Shown: positions 1 through 9,517, counted from the first letter of the stretch. The stretch: 64,000 nucleotides of DNA from FEN-1279 sp964501535 (GCA_964501535.1 CAZCSV010000007.1:24250-88249), one strand, 5' to 3'. Numbers and translations are program-made. Notes: generated by a model not told the origin, from the sequence alone.

Positions 1-1386
1 GTAAACAGATTTAGATTCTTGAACAGCAGAATCGGTATTGCCGTCGGCGGCGCAATCGATATTGCAGGGGTGGTATGGAAAACAACCAATTACGGGCAGT
101 TCTGGTCATCGGCCATAGTTGCACCTGAACCTATTAATGATATTAAATTATTTGATTCAGTTAACTATCTTGCTGTCGGCGGGGATTATGAGTATGGTGC
201 GAGCGTTTTAAGAACTTCTAATGGAGGGGTTAATTGGGTTTATAAAACCCTCGAAATGTACGGCATTCCGAGAGCTCTCACATTTAGAACAAATAGCGAA
301 GGCTGGGCTCCGATGGGTTATCTGCCGAATTTTATTATGACAACCGATGTCGGAAGTACCTGGTCTATTCTTGATTCTCCTGATACCACAAAAATTTTCG
401 ATTTAGTGTTTAAAAGTAGTTCATTCGGTATAGGTGTCTGCTCATACGGATATGTTATAAAATATTTTTCCGCTACTGCTTTTTCTGTCGCGGGAAACGT
501 AAAATATAACGATAATAATCAGCCTGTGACCAGCGGTATGGTGAAAGCCTTTAAACTGGATAAATCTAACGGTCATATTGTCGTACTCGATTCGGCTCAG
601 ATTCAACCTGATGGCACTTATATACTCGGTAAGGTCCCGAAGGATTCGGTGAATATCGGTGTCTTTCCAAATTCCACACCCCCTAATGACTGGGTGATTA
701 CTTATTATCCTTCCACAATTTATTGGCAGGAAGCGGCTGTATTATATCCTACGGGTAATCTTAACGATATTAACATAAGGGCTATAAGGCTATTGAATAC
801 CGTTGCAAATAACTCCGTGAACGGAAAAATTATGCAGCATAATAGTATCATTACCGAAAATATTAAGGATGCTGTTGTCTATGCGAAGAACGGAGATGCA
901 TTCGTGAGATGCACGGTCTCCGATGAGAACGGAGTCTATCATTTGCTGTCTTTACCGTCGGGTAACATAAAAATTATTGTAAACCGTCTGGGCTATAAGA
1001 GTGACAGTACGATGGTAGTTGTTACCCCAACCAGTAATATCGATTCTGTGAATTTTTATCTGCATAAAATCTATATCGGGATTAATAAAACCGGGAATAA
1101 CATTCCCTCGGATTATAAACTGTACCAGAACTATCCGAATCCGTTTAACCCTTCGACAAAAATTAAATTCGTTTTACCGAAAAATAGTTATACGACACTG
1201 AAAGTCTTCGATATTTTAGGAAGAGAAGTCGCTTTACTGGTTAACGAGAAACTCGATGCGGGTGAGTATGAAATAAATTTTTCGATTAATAATTACACCG
1301 CAAAACAATTTCCCAGCGGGATATATTTCTATAGAATTCAAGCTGGTGATTATGCAGAGACAAAAAAGATGATTCTGCTTAAGTGA
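1..1386 (+). CDS. T9SS-sorted secreted protein with Asp-box repeats (3' part only)
   Basis: The frame is open to the left edge of the window, so the true start and signal peptide lie outside; the TTG at 19 is only an internal codon. The visible part has three Asp-box-like repeats (TTNYGQFW, TSNGGVNW, TTDVGSTW) of the sialidase/photosystem-II-stability-factor beta-propeller type. Two carboxypeptidase-regulatory-like beta-sandwich segments follow (about residues 155-260 and 265-350). The last ~90 residues form a classic type IX secretion sorting domain beginning YQNYPNPFNPSTKI and ending in a TKKMILLK strand. Such proteins cross the outer membrane by T9SS and are released or anchored at the surface. 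The substrate is unknown. No T9SS structural gene is visible in this window. Confidence 0.88.
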   Translation, partial: VNRFRFLNSRIGIAVGGAIDIAGVVWKTTNYGQFWSSAIVAPEPINDIKLFDSVNYLAVGGDYEYGASVLRTSNGGVNWVYKTLEMYGIPRALTFRTNSEGWAPMGYLPNFIMTTDVGSTWSILDSPDTTKIFDLVFKSSSFGIGVCSYGYVIKYFSATAFSVAGNVKYNDNNQPVTSGMVKAFKLDKSNGHIVVLDSAQIQPDGTYILGKVPKDSVNIGVFPNSTPPNDWVITYYPSTIYWQEAAVLYPTGNLNDINIRAIRLLNTVANNSVNGKIMQHNSIITENIKDAVVYAKNGDAFVRCTVSDENGVYHLLSLPSGNIKIIVNRLGYKSDSTMVVVTPTSNIDSVNFYLHKIYIGINKTGNNIPSDYKLYQNYPNPFNPSTKIKFVLPKNSYTTLKVFDILGREVALLVNEKLDAGEYEINFSINNYTAKQFPSGIYFYRIQAGDYAETKKMILLK

Positions 1387-1422
1387 TACGATGGAGAATG
1401 AAAGAATTAAGTTACAATAAGT

Positions 1423-1458
1423 AAAAGCTGCCGGTGCTTTTTATCCGACAGCTTTTTA
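1423..1458. terminator. bidirectional intrinsic terminator
   Basis: AAAAGCTG (1423-1430) pairs with CAGCTTTT (1449-1456), extended by CGG/CCG past one mismatch. The stem is flanked by A-rich and T-rich tracts, so it could stop transcription from both sides. It lies between the convergent T9SS gene and the beta-CASP gene. Confidence 0.6.
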
Positions 1459-1468
1459 TATTTCATTT

Positions 1469-2884
1469 TTAAACCGTAAACACATCACCTCTTTTAGGAA
1501 TGAATATATTCTTAAACCCGTTTTCTCTTAATTTCTGCTCGAATATCCCTTGTTGCTCGGCTTCTCCGTGCACAAGGAAGAGTTTCTTTAATTTTTTCTT
1601 GTCGAATTTATTAATATATCTTAAGAGCTCATTCTGGTCTGCGTGAGCCGAAAAAGCATTTAATATTTTTACCTTTGCGTTTACTCTGTACTCCTCACCG
1701 AAAATCTTCACTCTCGTTCCCGGTGTATCTTTTGCCTCTACTATCCTCTTTCCGAGCGTATTTTCTGCCATGAATCCGATAATTAAAATCATGTTGTTTT
1801 TATTCTGAATATTATTAGCAAGGTGATGTAAAATTCTGCCCGCTTCGCACATTCCCGATGCCGAAATTATCATACAGGTTCCTTTATATTCATTCAGTTT
1901 TTTCGATTCCGTAACGTCTTTAATATACAGTACATTATCCAGTCCGAATACATTTACTCCTCTTGCAAGGTAATCGGCGGTTTCCTTGTCGAAGCATTCG
2001 GGATGGAGTCTGAAAATATCCGTTGCGTTGACCGTCAACGGGCTGTCTACAAAAATCGGAAATTCCGGAATCTTACCCTTGTTCTGCAGTTCGGTTAATG
2101 CATATACAAGCTCCTGCGTTCTGCCCACGCTGAATGAAGGGACTATTATTTTACCTCCCGCATCGAGAGCTTCTTTTATCGCTGCTTCGAGTTCGGTTTC
2201 TATTAACTCGGCATTGTGATGCGTTCTCCCTCCGTATGTGGATTCCGTTAAAAGAATATCGACATTGCCAAGAAAATCCGGGTCCTTTAAAATCGGCAGA
2301 TGATATCTCCCTAAATCCCCCGTGAATCCCAGTACTGTTTTCTTTTTGTTTTCTTCGATTTCCAATAAAACCTGCGCCGAGCCGAGTATGTGACCGGCTT
2401 CGATAAAAGTTACCGCAACTTTATTATCCAATCCGTCGATGAAAATTTTCATATTGTAAGAAAATGCCTTGAAACACTGAAGTACATTCCTTGCATCTTC
2501 AATCGAATAAAGAGGATTAAAAAGCGGTTCGTGTTTTTTGGCTCTTCTCTTATTTACGAATATCGTATCCTTTTCCTGAATGTAAGCACTGTCCTGAAGC
2601 ATTATTGAACATAAATCCCGTGTCGCTAAGGTGGAGTATATGCTTCCCCTGAATCCTTTGGCATAAAGTGTCGGCAGGTTTCCGGCATGGTCAATATGTG
2701 CATGTGAAAGAATTACACAGTGTAAATCCTTAGGCTCGAACAGGAAGTGCCTGTTCATTTTAAATGACTCTTCCCGCTTGCCCTGAAACATACCGCAGTC
2801 CAGCAGTATTTTTTTTCCGTTAACCTCGAGCAGATGTTGTGAACCGGTTACAGTCTGTGCCGCACCGCAAAATTGTATTTTCAT
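1469..2884 (-). CDS. MBL-fold beta-CASP ribonuclease family protein
   Basis: This 471-residue protein has the metallo-beta-lactamase metal motif HAHIDHAG (His61, His63, Asp65, His66), a further ligand region near GHILGSAQ and the beta-CASP motifs SASGMCEAGR and FSAHAD. That is the architecture of CPSF73-like/YSH1-like RNA-processing metallo-hydrolases, which cut or trim RNA with two zinc ions. There is no signal peptide, so it should be cytoplasmic. Its ATG overlaps the TGA of the upstream glycosylase gene by four bases (ATGA), which implies a two-gene operon with coupled translation. The exact RNA substrate cannot be read from the sequence. It is not a canonical RNase J, which is usually longer with a separate C-terminal domain. 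Confidence 0.85.
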   Translation of the reverse strand: MKIQFCGAAQTVTGSQHLLEVNGKKILLDCGMFQGKREESFKMNRHFLFEPKDLHCVILSHAHIDHAGNLPTLYAKGFRGSIYSTLATRDLCSIMLQDSAYIQEKDTIFVNKRRAKKHEPLFNPLYSIEDARNVLQCFKAFSYNMKIFIDGLDNKVAVTFIEAGHILGSAQVLLEIEENKKKTVLGFTGDLGRYHLPILKDPDFLGNVDILLTESTYGGRTHHNAELIETELEAAIKEALDAGGKIIVPSFSVGRTQELVYALTELQNKGKIPEFPIFVDSPLTVNATDIFRLHPECFDKETADYLARGVNVFGLDNVLYIKDVTESKKLNEYKGTCMIISASGMCEAGRILHHLANNIQNKNNMILIIGFMAENTLGKRIVEAKDTPGTRVKIFGEEYRVNAKVKILNAFSAHADQNELLRYINKFDKKKLKKLFLVHGEAEQQGIFEQKLRENGFKNIFIPKRGDVFTV

Positions 2885-3489
2885 ATTGTTTTATTGAATT
2901 TATGTTTTGTGACAAATGGATTATTTTTTATAAAAAACCTGTAAGGATACTCCACACCTTTAACTATTCCTATTCTTTTTGATGTTCCTATTTCGAATTT
3001 TTCTTTTTTCCGTGGATATGAAATATATATACTCTCTTTGGATAATTCTTTCCCGTTAAATTTTTTATCTATATCGAATGCAAGACAAAATTTGGATGGA
3101 CCGTTGGTCAAATCATGAATACTCTTTACTTTTGGTCTAAATTCTTTCATAATATCAATTCCCTTCAAAGGTTCAACGGCTCTTATTAAAACAGCCGAGC
3201 CAATTCCTTTCTTCTCGGTAACTATGTTAAAACAATAGTAATTACCGTAAATAAAATATACGTATATTGTTCCTCCGTCTTCATATAAAGTACTGCTTCT
3301 TCCCGTAATTTTCTTGTAAGCATGGCAGGCAGGGTCATGGTCGCCCATATATGCTTCAACTTCTACTATTTTTCCTGAAATAAAATCATTTTTTCCCATT
3401 TTCCTTACTAATATTTTTCCAAGCAGTTCTTTGGCAACTATAATTGTATCTCTTCTGAAAAAACTTGCTTTTAGCGGCTCGTATTCCAT
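2881..3489 (-). CDS. DNA-3-methyladenine glycosylase (AAG/MPG family)
   Basis: This 202-residue protein is of normal length for the bacterial AAG/MPG family, monofunctional base-excision enzymes that remove alkylated purines such as 3-methyladenine and hypoxanthine. The segment VEVEAYMGDHDPACHA carries the catalytic Glu (about residue 45). YVYFIYGNYYCFN and AVLIRAVEPL are the conserved DNA-intercalation and floor motifs. The family ends with a nonspecific glycosylase fold, seen here as LTNGPSKFCLAFDI. It is first in a two-gene minus-strand operon with the beta-CASP protein and divergent from rimP; the 163-base divergent gap must hold both promoters. Confidence 0.9.
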   Translation of the reverse strand: MEYEPLKASFFRRDTIIVAKELLGKILVRKMGKNDFISGKIVEVEAYMGDHDPACHAYKKITGRSSTLYEDGGTIYVYFIYGNYYCFNIVTEKKGIGSAVLIRAVEPLKGIDIMKEFRPKVKSIHDLTNGPSKFCLAFDIDKKFNGKELSKESIYISYPRKKEKFEIGTSKRIGIVKGVEYPYRFFIKNNPFVTKHKFNKTI

Positions 3490-3559
3490 ATTATCAAATT
3501 AGTTAAAATTAAAGTGTTTATATATTCAAAAACACATAAATTTCAGAAATTTAATGTGC

Positions 3560-3590
3560 TTGAATTTTCATAATTTTAATTGTATATTAC
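3560..3590 (+). promoter_or_regulatory. putative promoter of the rimP operon
   Basis: TTG at 3560-3562 is followed after 20 bases by TATATTAC (3583-3590), close to the Bacteroidota form TTG-N19/20-TAnnTTTG. The distance to the rimP ATG leaves a short leader that contains the hairpin at 3620. Confidence 0.4.
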
Positions 3591-3619
3591 AAAGATTTTG
3601 TGAGCAAAATTTTTTATAG

Positions 3620-3646
3620 AGTGGGTTTGTGACCCACTTTTTTTTT
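3620..3646 (+). terminator. terminator-like hairpin (attenuator) just before rimP
   Basis: AGTGGGT (3620-3626) pairs perfectly with ACCCACT (3632-3638) around a five-base loop and is followed directly by a T-run to 3646, only six bases before the rimP ATG. This is the form of an intrinsic terminator, but it sits in the leader of an operon rather than after a gene. NusA, a termination/pausing factor, is the second gene of the operon, so feedback by attenuation is plausible. Confidence 0.6.
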
Positions 3647-3652
3647 AAAAAA

Positions 3653-4111
3653 ATGGAAAGCATTTTAAAAAAAGTTGATGAATTTTTTTTCGGTAATTCC
3701 TTTGTTTTAATTGACTTAAAACAGAAGGGTAATAAAGGAAATTATATCCTGGAAGTTTTTGTGGATAAAAAAGAAAATTTCGGGATTGATGAACTTGCTG
3801 AAATCAATAGAAATTTATGGAAATATTTGGAATCTGAAGATATAAATAAAGGAATAATGAAAATTATTGTCTCGTCCCCGGGGACTGAAAATCCGGTTAA
3901 ATATTACTGGCAACTGGAGAAACATATCGGCAGGGAAGTCGAATTGAAATTGAAAACGGGCGATGTCGTATCGGGTAAACTTTTAAAATTGACCGATATG
4001 GCAAAAGAAGAATTACAGATTGAAATAAAAGAGAAAAAAGAAATAAAATCACTGAAATTCTTGTTCGGTGAGTTATTGCAGTTAAAGATAAAATTAAGTT
4101 TTAAAAAATAA
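3653..4111 (+). CDS. rimP: ribosome maturation factor RimP
   Basis: RimP binds the free 30S subunit and is needed for its maturation. From ATG 3653 the product has 152 residues, normal for the family, with the N-terminal alpha/beta domain (YILEVFVDKKENFGIDEL, an 'evfvD' strand-turn) and a C-terminal Sm-like beta domain (IGREVELKLKTGDVVSGKL). A GTG at 3629 would add eight residues (MTHFFFKK), but those codons lie inside the terminator-like hairpin, so the ATG is preferred. No clear Shine-Dalgarno is seen. It is the first gene of rimP-nusA-infB-rbfA-truB, the usual bacterial order. Confidence 0.88.
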   Translation: MESILKKVDEFFFGNSFVLIDLKQKGNKGNYILEVFVDKKENFGIDELAEINRNLWKYLESEDINKGIMKIIVSSPGTENPVKYYWQLEKHIGREVELKLKTGDVVSGKLLKLTDMAKEELQIEIKEKKEIKSLKFLFGELLQLKIKLSFKK

Positions 4112-4123
4112 AATTCTATTATT

Positions 4124-5206
4124 ATGAAATCTGATATTGTCGAAGCTTTTGCACAAATGGCAAAAATGAAGAATATCGACCGGGATATTCTTGAAAGCGT
4201 GATAAAGGATTCATTCAGGAAAATGATGGAAAAAAGATACGGCCAGGAAGCAAACTTTGATATCGTGGTTAATATGGAAAAAGGTAATATCGAAATCTTT
4301 TTAAATAAAATAGTCGTTGAAGAGGTCAATGACCCTTCACTTGAGATTGATGTCGCAACTGCAAAGGAAAAATCCGGAGAGGATTTTGACCCGGGCGATG
4401 AATATGTGGAGGAAATACCTATAATCGATTTCGGAAGAAGACTTGTTCTTAACCTGAAACAAAACCTTAATCAGAAATTACGGGAAATCGAAAAAGAAGT
4501 AACATTCAATAAATATAAGGAAATTGTCGGTGAAATAATAGTGGGTGAAGTATATCAGATAAAACCTAATTCGATTTTGTTGATTCACGACCATAACGAA
4601 GTGCACTTCCCGAAATCCGAACAAATTGCTAAAGAAAGATATAAAAAAGGCGATACAATCAGAGCCATTATAAAAAGCATAGAGAAGAAAAGCTCGGGTC
4701 CGCCATCCATTATTGTGTCGAGAGCGGATGAACAATTCCTCTATAAATTATTTGAACTGGAAATTCCTGAAATATTCGACGGTATCCTTGAAATAAAAGC
4801 TATTGCACGTGAACCCGGTGAAAGAGCAAAAATTGCTGTATTGTCGAATGACGACAGAATAGATGCGGTTGGTGCTTGCGTTGGAATGAAAGGTATGAGA
4901 ATTCATTCTATTGTACGTGAATTAAGCAACGAAAATATTGATGTGATTAACTATACCGATGATATCGCATTGTATATTGCTCGCGCTCTGGCTCCTGCTA
5001 AACTTCAGGATATTTATATTGATAAAGATAATAAAATAGCGAAAATTTATGCCGATGAGGACCAGAAGAGCCTTATTATCGGAAAGAACGGACAAAACAT
5101 AAAACTTGCTTCAAAACTAACCGGATATCAGATTGATGTGATAAGGGAAAACGAGGAAGAAACAAATGAACAGGAAGTGAAAACTGAGACTGAAAGCGAA
5201 AAATAG
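4124..5206 (+). CDS. nusA: transcription termination/antitermination factor NusA
   Basis: NusA binds RNA polymerase near the flap and modulates pausing, termination and antitermination. Domains in order are an N-terminal polymerase-binding domain (1-125), an S1 domain (about 130-200, GEIIVGEVYQIKPNSILL), and two KH domains (about 230-345, with GACVGMKGMRIHSIVREL and LIIGKNGQNIKLASKL). The protein ends in a short Glu-rich tail. At 360 residues it lacks the C-terminal acidic repeats of the E. coli protein, which is common in this phylum. It lies 12 bases after rimP and 29 bases before infB. Confidence 0.95.
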   Translation: MKSDIVEAFAQMAKMKNIDRDILESVIKDSFRKMMEKRYGQEANFDIVVNMEKGNIEIFLNKIVVEEVNDPSLEIDVATAKEKSGEDFDPGDEYVEEIPIIDFGRRLVLNLKQNLNQKLREIEKEVTFNKYKEIVGEIIVGEVYQIKPNSILLIHDHNEVHFPKSEQIAKERYKKGDTIRAIIKSIEKKSSGPPSIIVSRADEQFLYKLFELEIPEIFDGILEIKAIAREPGERAKIAVLSNDDRIDAVGACVGMKGMRIHSIVRELSNENIDVINYTDDIALYIARALAPAKLQDIYIDKDNKIAKIYADEDQKSLIIGKNGQNIKLASKLTGYQIDVIRENEEETNEQEVKTETESEK

Positions 5207-5235
5207 TTATTAATTTAAAATCTTATATATCGTAA

Positions 5236-8223
5236 ATGTCTGCATTAGATTCAAAAGGAAAAAAATACAAGGTCGCTACGCTGGTGAAGGAAATAAACCG
5301 GTCGAAAGAGGATATTATAGACTATCTGCATTCTATCGGAGTGGAAAAAATAACGATTAATACTTCATTGGCACCCGAAATAGTGGCAAAAGTATTCTCC
5401 CATTTTAGAAAAGACATTGAAGATCAGGAAAAACATCTGAAAAAGGTCGTTGACTTTGTTCAGAAAAACAAGGTCGAAATCTATGAAGCGGACGAACGTA
5501 TTAAACGTGAAGAGGAAGAGAAAATTAAAAGGGCCGAAGAACAAAGATTAAAGAAAATAATCGAAGAAGAGGCCAAAAGAAAAGAAGAGGAGAAAAAGAA
5601 ACAGGAACTGAAATCTTTCCTTGAAAGGGAAAAAGCATTAAAAGAGCAGGCCGAAAAAGATAAGAAGGAAAGCCTCGAAAAAATATTAGCCGCTAAAAGG
5701 AAAAAGGAAGAGGAAAAAGCTAAAAAAGAAGAGCTCAAAGCTAAACTTGATAAAGAAAAAACCGAAGCTGAAAAAATTGCTAAAGAGAAAAAAGCAAAGC
5801 TGAAGGAAGAGAAAAAAATAATTGACGTAAAGACTCCTGAAAAGAAAATTAAAGAACCTGAAACAAAGAAAACTATTGCCGAAAAATCTAAGGAAATACA
5901 GAAAAAAACTGAACAGTTTGAAAAAACTGCTTTCCCATTAACCGATAAAAAAGAAATTAAACAGAAACCGGTTCTTACATACGCTAAAAAACCTGAACAA
6001 TTAAAGAAAGAAACAACGGAGCAGAAGGAACGTAAAAAACCTTTCGAACACCATAGGCCCAAAAAAGCTAAATATGAAAAGGTAACTCTTAAAGATGTAA
6101 AGCCGCAAAAAAAACTTTTCCAAAAGGAAAAAGAAGAGAAGCAGAAAGAAGTTAAAAAGGAAGGTGCATTTCTTAAGCAGACCGTTAAACCTGTTAAGCC
6201 TGAAAAATGGTCTCAGGAGAAAAAAGATAAAGAAAAAAAATCGAAAGCTGATTTCGAATATGAAAGAAAGAGGAAGAAATTTGTAAAAGGTCAAAAAGCA
6301 AAAGAGTTTTCGCAAAAAGAAATTGATGATGCTATCCGGGAAACTATGGCAAAACTCGATGATGAGGGCTCACAGTCCGCAAGAAGTATTGCCCGGAAAA
6401 GAAAGAAAAAAGAACGACTCGAACAAGAAAAGAAAATACTGGAATATGAAGAGTCGAGAAGAAATATAATAAAAGTGACGGAGTTTTTATCCACTAGCGA
6501 ACTCGCAAATTTGATGAGCATAGAGCCTGCCGATATTATTAAAAAATGCTTCGACCTCGGTATGATGGTCTCTATAAACCAAAGATTAGATAAGGATTTG
6601 ATTGTTCTGCTCGCTGAAGAGTTTGGCTTTAAAATAGAATTTCAAACGGAATATCAGGAAGATATTTTAAAGGATGAAGCCGACCCGGTTGAATCTCTGA
6701 AATCAAGACCTCCCGTTGTTACCGTTATGGGGCACGTTGACCACGGTAAGACTTCTTTATTGGATTATATCAGAAAAGCCAATGTTGTTGCCGGTGAGGC
6801 AGGAGGAATTACTCAGCATATCGGTGCTTATAAGGTGAAGCTTGACTCCGGAAAGGAAATTGCTTTCCTTGATACACCCGGACACGAAGCTTTTACCGCT
6901 ATGCGTGCAAGAGGCGGTCAGGCCGCGGATATTGTGGTTCTGGTAGTTGCCGCGGATGACAGTGTCATGCCTCAGACCGTCGAAGCTATTAACCATGCTC
7001 TTGCCGCTAATGTTCCTATTGTGATTGCAATAAATAAAATTGATAAACCCAATTCTAATATAGAAAAAATTAAAAAACAGCTTGCCGATAATAATGTATT
7101 GATTGAAGAGTGGGGCGGTAAATATCAGTCCGTTGAGATTTCTGCAAAATTTGGAAAGAATATTGATTTATTGCTCGAAAAAATCCTGCTCGAAGCGGAT
7201 TTGCTTGAATTAAAAGCTAATCCCAATAGAAACGCCAGAGGTGTTGTGCTTGAATCGCGTCTGGACAGGGGAAAGGGAATCATGGCAACAGTGCTCGTCC
7301 AAAAAGGAATGCTGAAAATTGGTGATTGTTTCCTTTCAGGAATATACTGGGGACGCGTTAAGGCAATGTTCGATGAGAGAGAAAACAGAATTGAAATTGC
7401 TAAACCTGCAACACCCGTTCAATTGCTCGGCTTTAACGGAATGCCGCAGGCCGGCGATACGTTTGTCGTGATGAATTCTGAAAATGACGTTAAAAATATC
7501 GCCCAGAAAAGACAACAGCTTAAACGCGAACAGGATTTCAGACAGGTCAGGTTTGCTACACTCGACGATATATCCAAACAGATTAAAGAAGGAAAACAGG
7601 TTGAACTGAATATTATAATTAAAGCCGATACAGACGGCTCAGCGGAAGCACTTGCGGACTCTCTTGCAAAACTTGCGACTAACGAAGCTAAAGTCAGAAT
7701 CATTCATAAAGCACTGGGACAAATCAGTGAATCGGATGTACTGCTTGCCGAAGCATCTTCTGCAATTATCATAGGTTTTAATGTCAGACCGAATCTAAAT
7801 GCTAGAAAGCTTGCAGAAAAAAATTTAGTGGATATTAGAATTCATAATATTATTTATAAGGTGATAGATGAAGTAAAATCGGCACTGGAAGGAATGCTCG
7901 AACCTGAAATTTCCGAAGAAATTACCGCAACGGTCGAGGTAAGGGATGTCTTTAAAATACCTAAAATTGGAAATATCGCCGGATGCTATGTGCAGGACGG
8001 AAAAATTGTTAGAAATAATAAAGTCAGGCTCGTTAGAGACGGATTCGTTATCTTCGACGGCAATATCTTGTCCTTAAAGAGGATAAAAGATGACGTGCGT
8101 GAGGTTGAATCGGGATATGAGTGCGGCATAGGTCTCGAAAACTTTAATGATATCAAAGTGGGTGATATCATTGAGGCATATAAGATAATTGAAACTAAAC
8201 GTAAGCTTGTAATAAATAAATAG
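5236..8223 (+). CDS. infB: translation initiation factor IF-2
   Basis: IF-2 is the GTPase that places initiator fMet-tRNA on the 30S subunit and promotes subunit joining. Residues 1-55 form a small helical N-terminal module. About residues 60-400 are a very Lys/Glu-rich, coiled-coil-like linker of low complexity. A second IF2_N module (about 410-480) precedes the G domain with G1 MGHVDHGKT near residue 500, G3 DTPGHEAF and G4 NKID. Domains II-IV follow, including the C-terminal fMet-tRNA-binding domain. The length of 995 residues is at the long end for IF-2 because of the charged linker. It is third in the rimP operon. Confidence 0.97.
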   Translation: MSALDSKGKKYKVATLVKEINRSKEDIIDYLHSIGVEKITINTSLAPEIVAKVFSHFRKDIEDQEKHLKKVVDFVQKNKVEIYEADERIKREEEEKIKRAEEQRLKKIIEEEAKRKEEEKKKQELKSFLEREKALKEQAEKDKKESLEKILAAKRKKEEEKAKKEELKAKLDKEKTEAEKIAKEKKAKLKEEKKIIDVKTPEKKIKEPETKKTIAEKSKEIQKKTEQFEKTAFPLTDKKEIKQKPVLTYAKKPEQLKKETTEQKERKKPFEHHRPKKAKYEKVTLKDVKPQKKLFQKEKEEKQKEVKKEGAFLKQTVKPVKPEKWSQEKKDKEKKSKADFEYERKRKKFVKGQKAKEFSQKEIDDAIRETMAKLDDEGSQSARSIARKRKKKERLEQEKKILEYEESRRNIIKVTEFLSTSELANLMSIEPADIIKKCFDLGMMVSINQRLDKDLIVLLAEEFGFKIEFQTEYQEDILKDEADPVESLKSRPPVVTVMGHVDHGKTSLLDYIRKANVVAGEAGGITQHIGAYKVKLDSGKEIAFLDTPGHEAFTAMRARGGQAADIVVLVVAADDSVMPQTVEAINHALAANVPIVIAINKIDKPNSNIEKIKKQLADNNVLIEEWGGKYQSVEISAKFGKNIDLLLEKILLEADLLELKANPNRNARGVVLESRLDRGKGIMATVLVQKGMLKIGDCFLSGIYWGRVKAMFDERENRIEIAKPATPVQLLGFNGMPQAGDTFVVMNSENDVKNIAQKRQQLKREQDFRQVRFATLDDISKQIKEGKQVELNIIIKADTDGSAEALADSLAKLATNEAKVRIIHKALGQISESDVLLAEASSAIIIGFNVRPNLNARKLAEKNLVDIRIHNIIYKVIDEVKSALEGMLEPEISEEITATVEVRDVFKIPKIGNIAGCYVQDGKIVRNNKVRLVRDGFVIFDGNILSLKRIKDDVREVESGYECGIGLENFNDIKVGDIIEAYKIIETKRKLVINK

Positions 8224-8255
8224 ATTTAATTAATTAGTTCTTTTAACGAAAAGTT

Positions 8256-8612
8256 ATGACACACAGAACCGAAAAGGTAGCCGAAGAAATTAAGCATAAG
8301 CTGAATTCCGCAATGTCAAAGGATTTAATGGAACTTAATCTTGGCCTTGTTACAATCTCAAAAGTAATAATGACTCCTGACCTTAGAATTGCAAAAGTGT
8401 ATGTAACGTTCCTCGGAAATAAAGAACCTGCCGAAAAATGCCTGGAAAGGATCAATTTCCGGAAAAAACACATTCGCTTTCTTCTTGCTAAAAATCTGAA
8501 AATTAAATATATCCCTGATTTGAATTTTTATTATGATGATACGCTCGACTATGCGGATAAGATTAATAAGCTTTTAAACGAAGTGAAAAAAGAAGAACAC
8601 AAAGACGAATAA
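8256..8612 (+). CDS. rbfA: 30S ribosome-binding factor RbfA
   Basis: RbfA is a cold-shock-linked assembly factor that binds helix 1 of 16S rRNA in the immature 30S subunit. The 118-residue length is normal. The KH-like fold is recognisable from VAEEIKHKLNSAMSKDL, the strand LVTISKVIMTPDLRIAKVYVTFLG and the end RFLLAKNLKIKYIPDLNFYYDDTLDYADKI. The C-terminus is a short Lys/Glu tail. It lies between infB (32 bases) and truB (30 bases), as in many bacteria. Confidence 0.93.
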   Translation: MTHRTEKVAEEIKHKLNSAMSKDLMELNLGLVTISKVIMTPDLRIAKVYVTFLGNKEPAEKCLERINFRKKHIRFLLAKNLKIKYIPDLNFYYDDTLDYADKINKLLNEVKKEEHKDE

Positions 8613-8642
8613 TAATCTCAATTACCTGTAAGTATTTTTTCA

Positions 8643-9299
8643 ATGTTTACCGATAAAATCATTTTAACCGATAAACCGCTTAACTGGACAAGCACCGATG
8701 TCGTTAGGTTTCTTAAAAAAAGTCTGTCCTTAAAAAAAATTGGACACGCCGGAAGCCTTGACCCGCGTGCCACGGGACTTCTGATACTTTGCACGGATAG
8801 GTTAACTAAAAAGATTAACGAATTTATGGATTACGAAAAGGAATATCAGGGAATTATTAGAATTGGAGCAAGGACGAGGTCTTTTGATACTGAAACGGAA
8901 GAAGAGGATTTTAAGGATATCTCAAAAGTAAGTGACGAAATGATTGAAAATGCCCGCTCTTCTTTTCTTGGCGTTATAGAACAGGTCCCGCCTATGCACT
9001 CGGCAATAAAAGTAAACGGAAGACCTGTCTATAAACTTGCCAGGAAAGGCAAAACCGTGGAATTAAAACCAAGGAAAATTGAGATTAAAACTTTTGAAGT
9101 AAAAAGACTGAACTCTGAAGAAATTTTTTTCAATATTGTCTGCAGTAAAGGAACTTACATCCGCTCTGTTGCAAATGATTTAGGCGAAATGCTCGGTGTC
9201 GGCGGATATCTGAAGGAACTGAAAAGAACAAGAATTGGTGAGTATGATTTGAATAATTTGAATGAGAAAATCGGAGAAATATATTACCGCGTAATTTGA
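8643..9299 (+). CDS. truB: tRNA pseudouridine(55) synthase TruB
   Basis: TruB makes pseudouridine 55 in the T loop of nearly all tRNAs. The catalytic Asp lies in GHAGSLDPRATGLL (about residue 40). The substrate motifs MDYEKEYQG, PPMHSAIKVNGRPVYKLAR and CSKGTYIRSVANDLG are all present. At 218 residues it is shorter than the E. coli enzyme and appears to lack the C-terminal PUA domain, a common state in this phylum. It is the last gene of the operon; rpsO, which often follows truB, is not present. A weak CCGAT/ATCGG stem with a T-rich tail follows at 9308-9326. Confidence 0.95.
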   Translation: MFTDKIILTDKPLNWTSTDVVRFLKKSLSLKKIGHAGSLDPRATGLLILCTDRLTKKINEFMDYEKEYQGIIRIGARTRSFDTETEEEDFKDISKVSDEMIENARSSFLGVIEQVPPMHSAIKVNGRPVYKLARKGKTVELKPRKIEIKTFEVKRLNSEEIFFNIVCSKGTYIRSVANDLGEMLGVGGYLKELKRTRIGEYDLNNLNEKIGEIYYRVI

Positions 9300-9517
9300 T
9301 ACTTCCCGATGGGATATTTATCGGTTTGTTTAAGATTTTTTGATTGATTTAAAAAAATAATCGAAAACATTTTTATTTAATTACACGTATATTATTTATA
9401 TAAGTATCATAAAGAATGATATTTCCTTTTTATTTATAAAAATTGAAGAGTGGATTTGTACCGGGAAAAATAAGTGTATCTGAACCGATTAGTCATATTT
9501 TTGGTCATATAAATGGA

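Noticed and set aside
5481..6315. Long minus-strand frames opposite infB
   Set aside because: They come from the Lys/Glu-rich coding sequence, which read backwards gives Phe/Ser-rich frames; no domain or start signal supports them.
9308..9340. Terminator after truB
   Set aside because: The CCGAT/ATCGG stem has only five pairs and the following T-tract is interrupted; too weak to list as a feature.
9300..9517. Possible short coding frame before tRNA-Ser (LKSGFVPGKISVSEPISH...)
   Set aside because: It has no start signal and runs into the promoter and tRNA; nothing recognisable.
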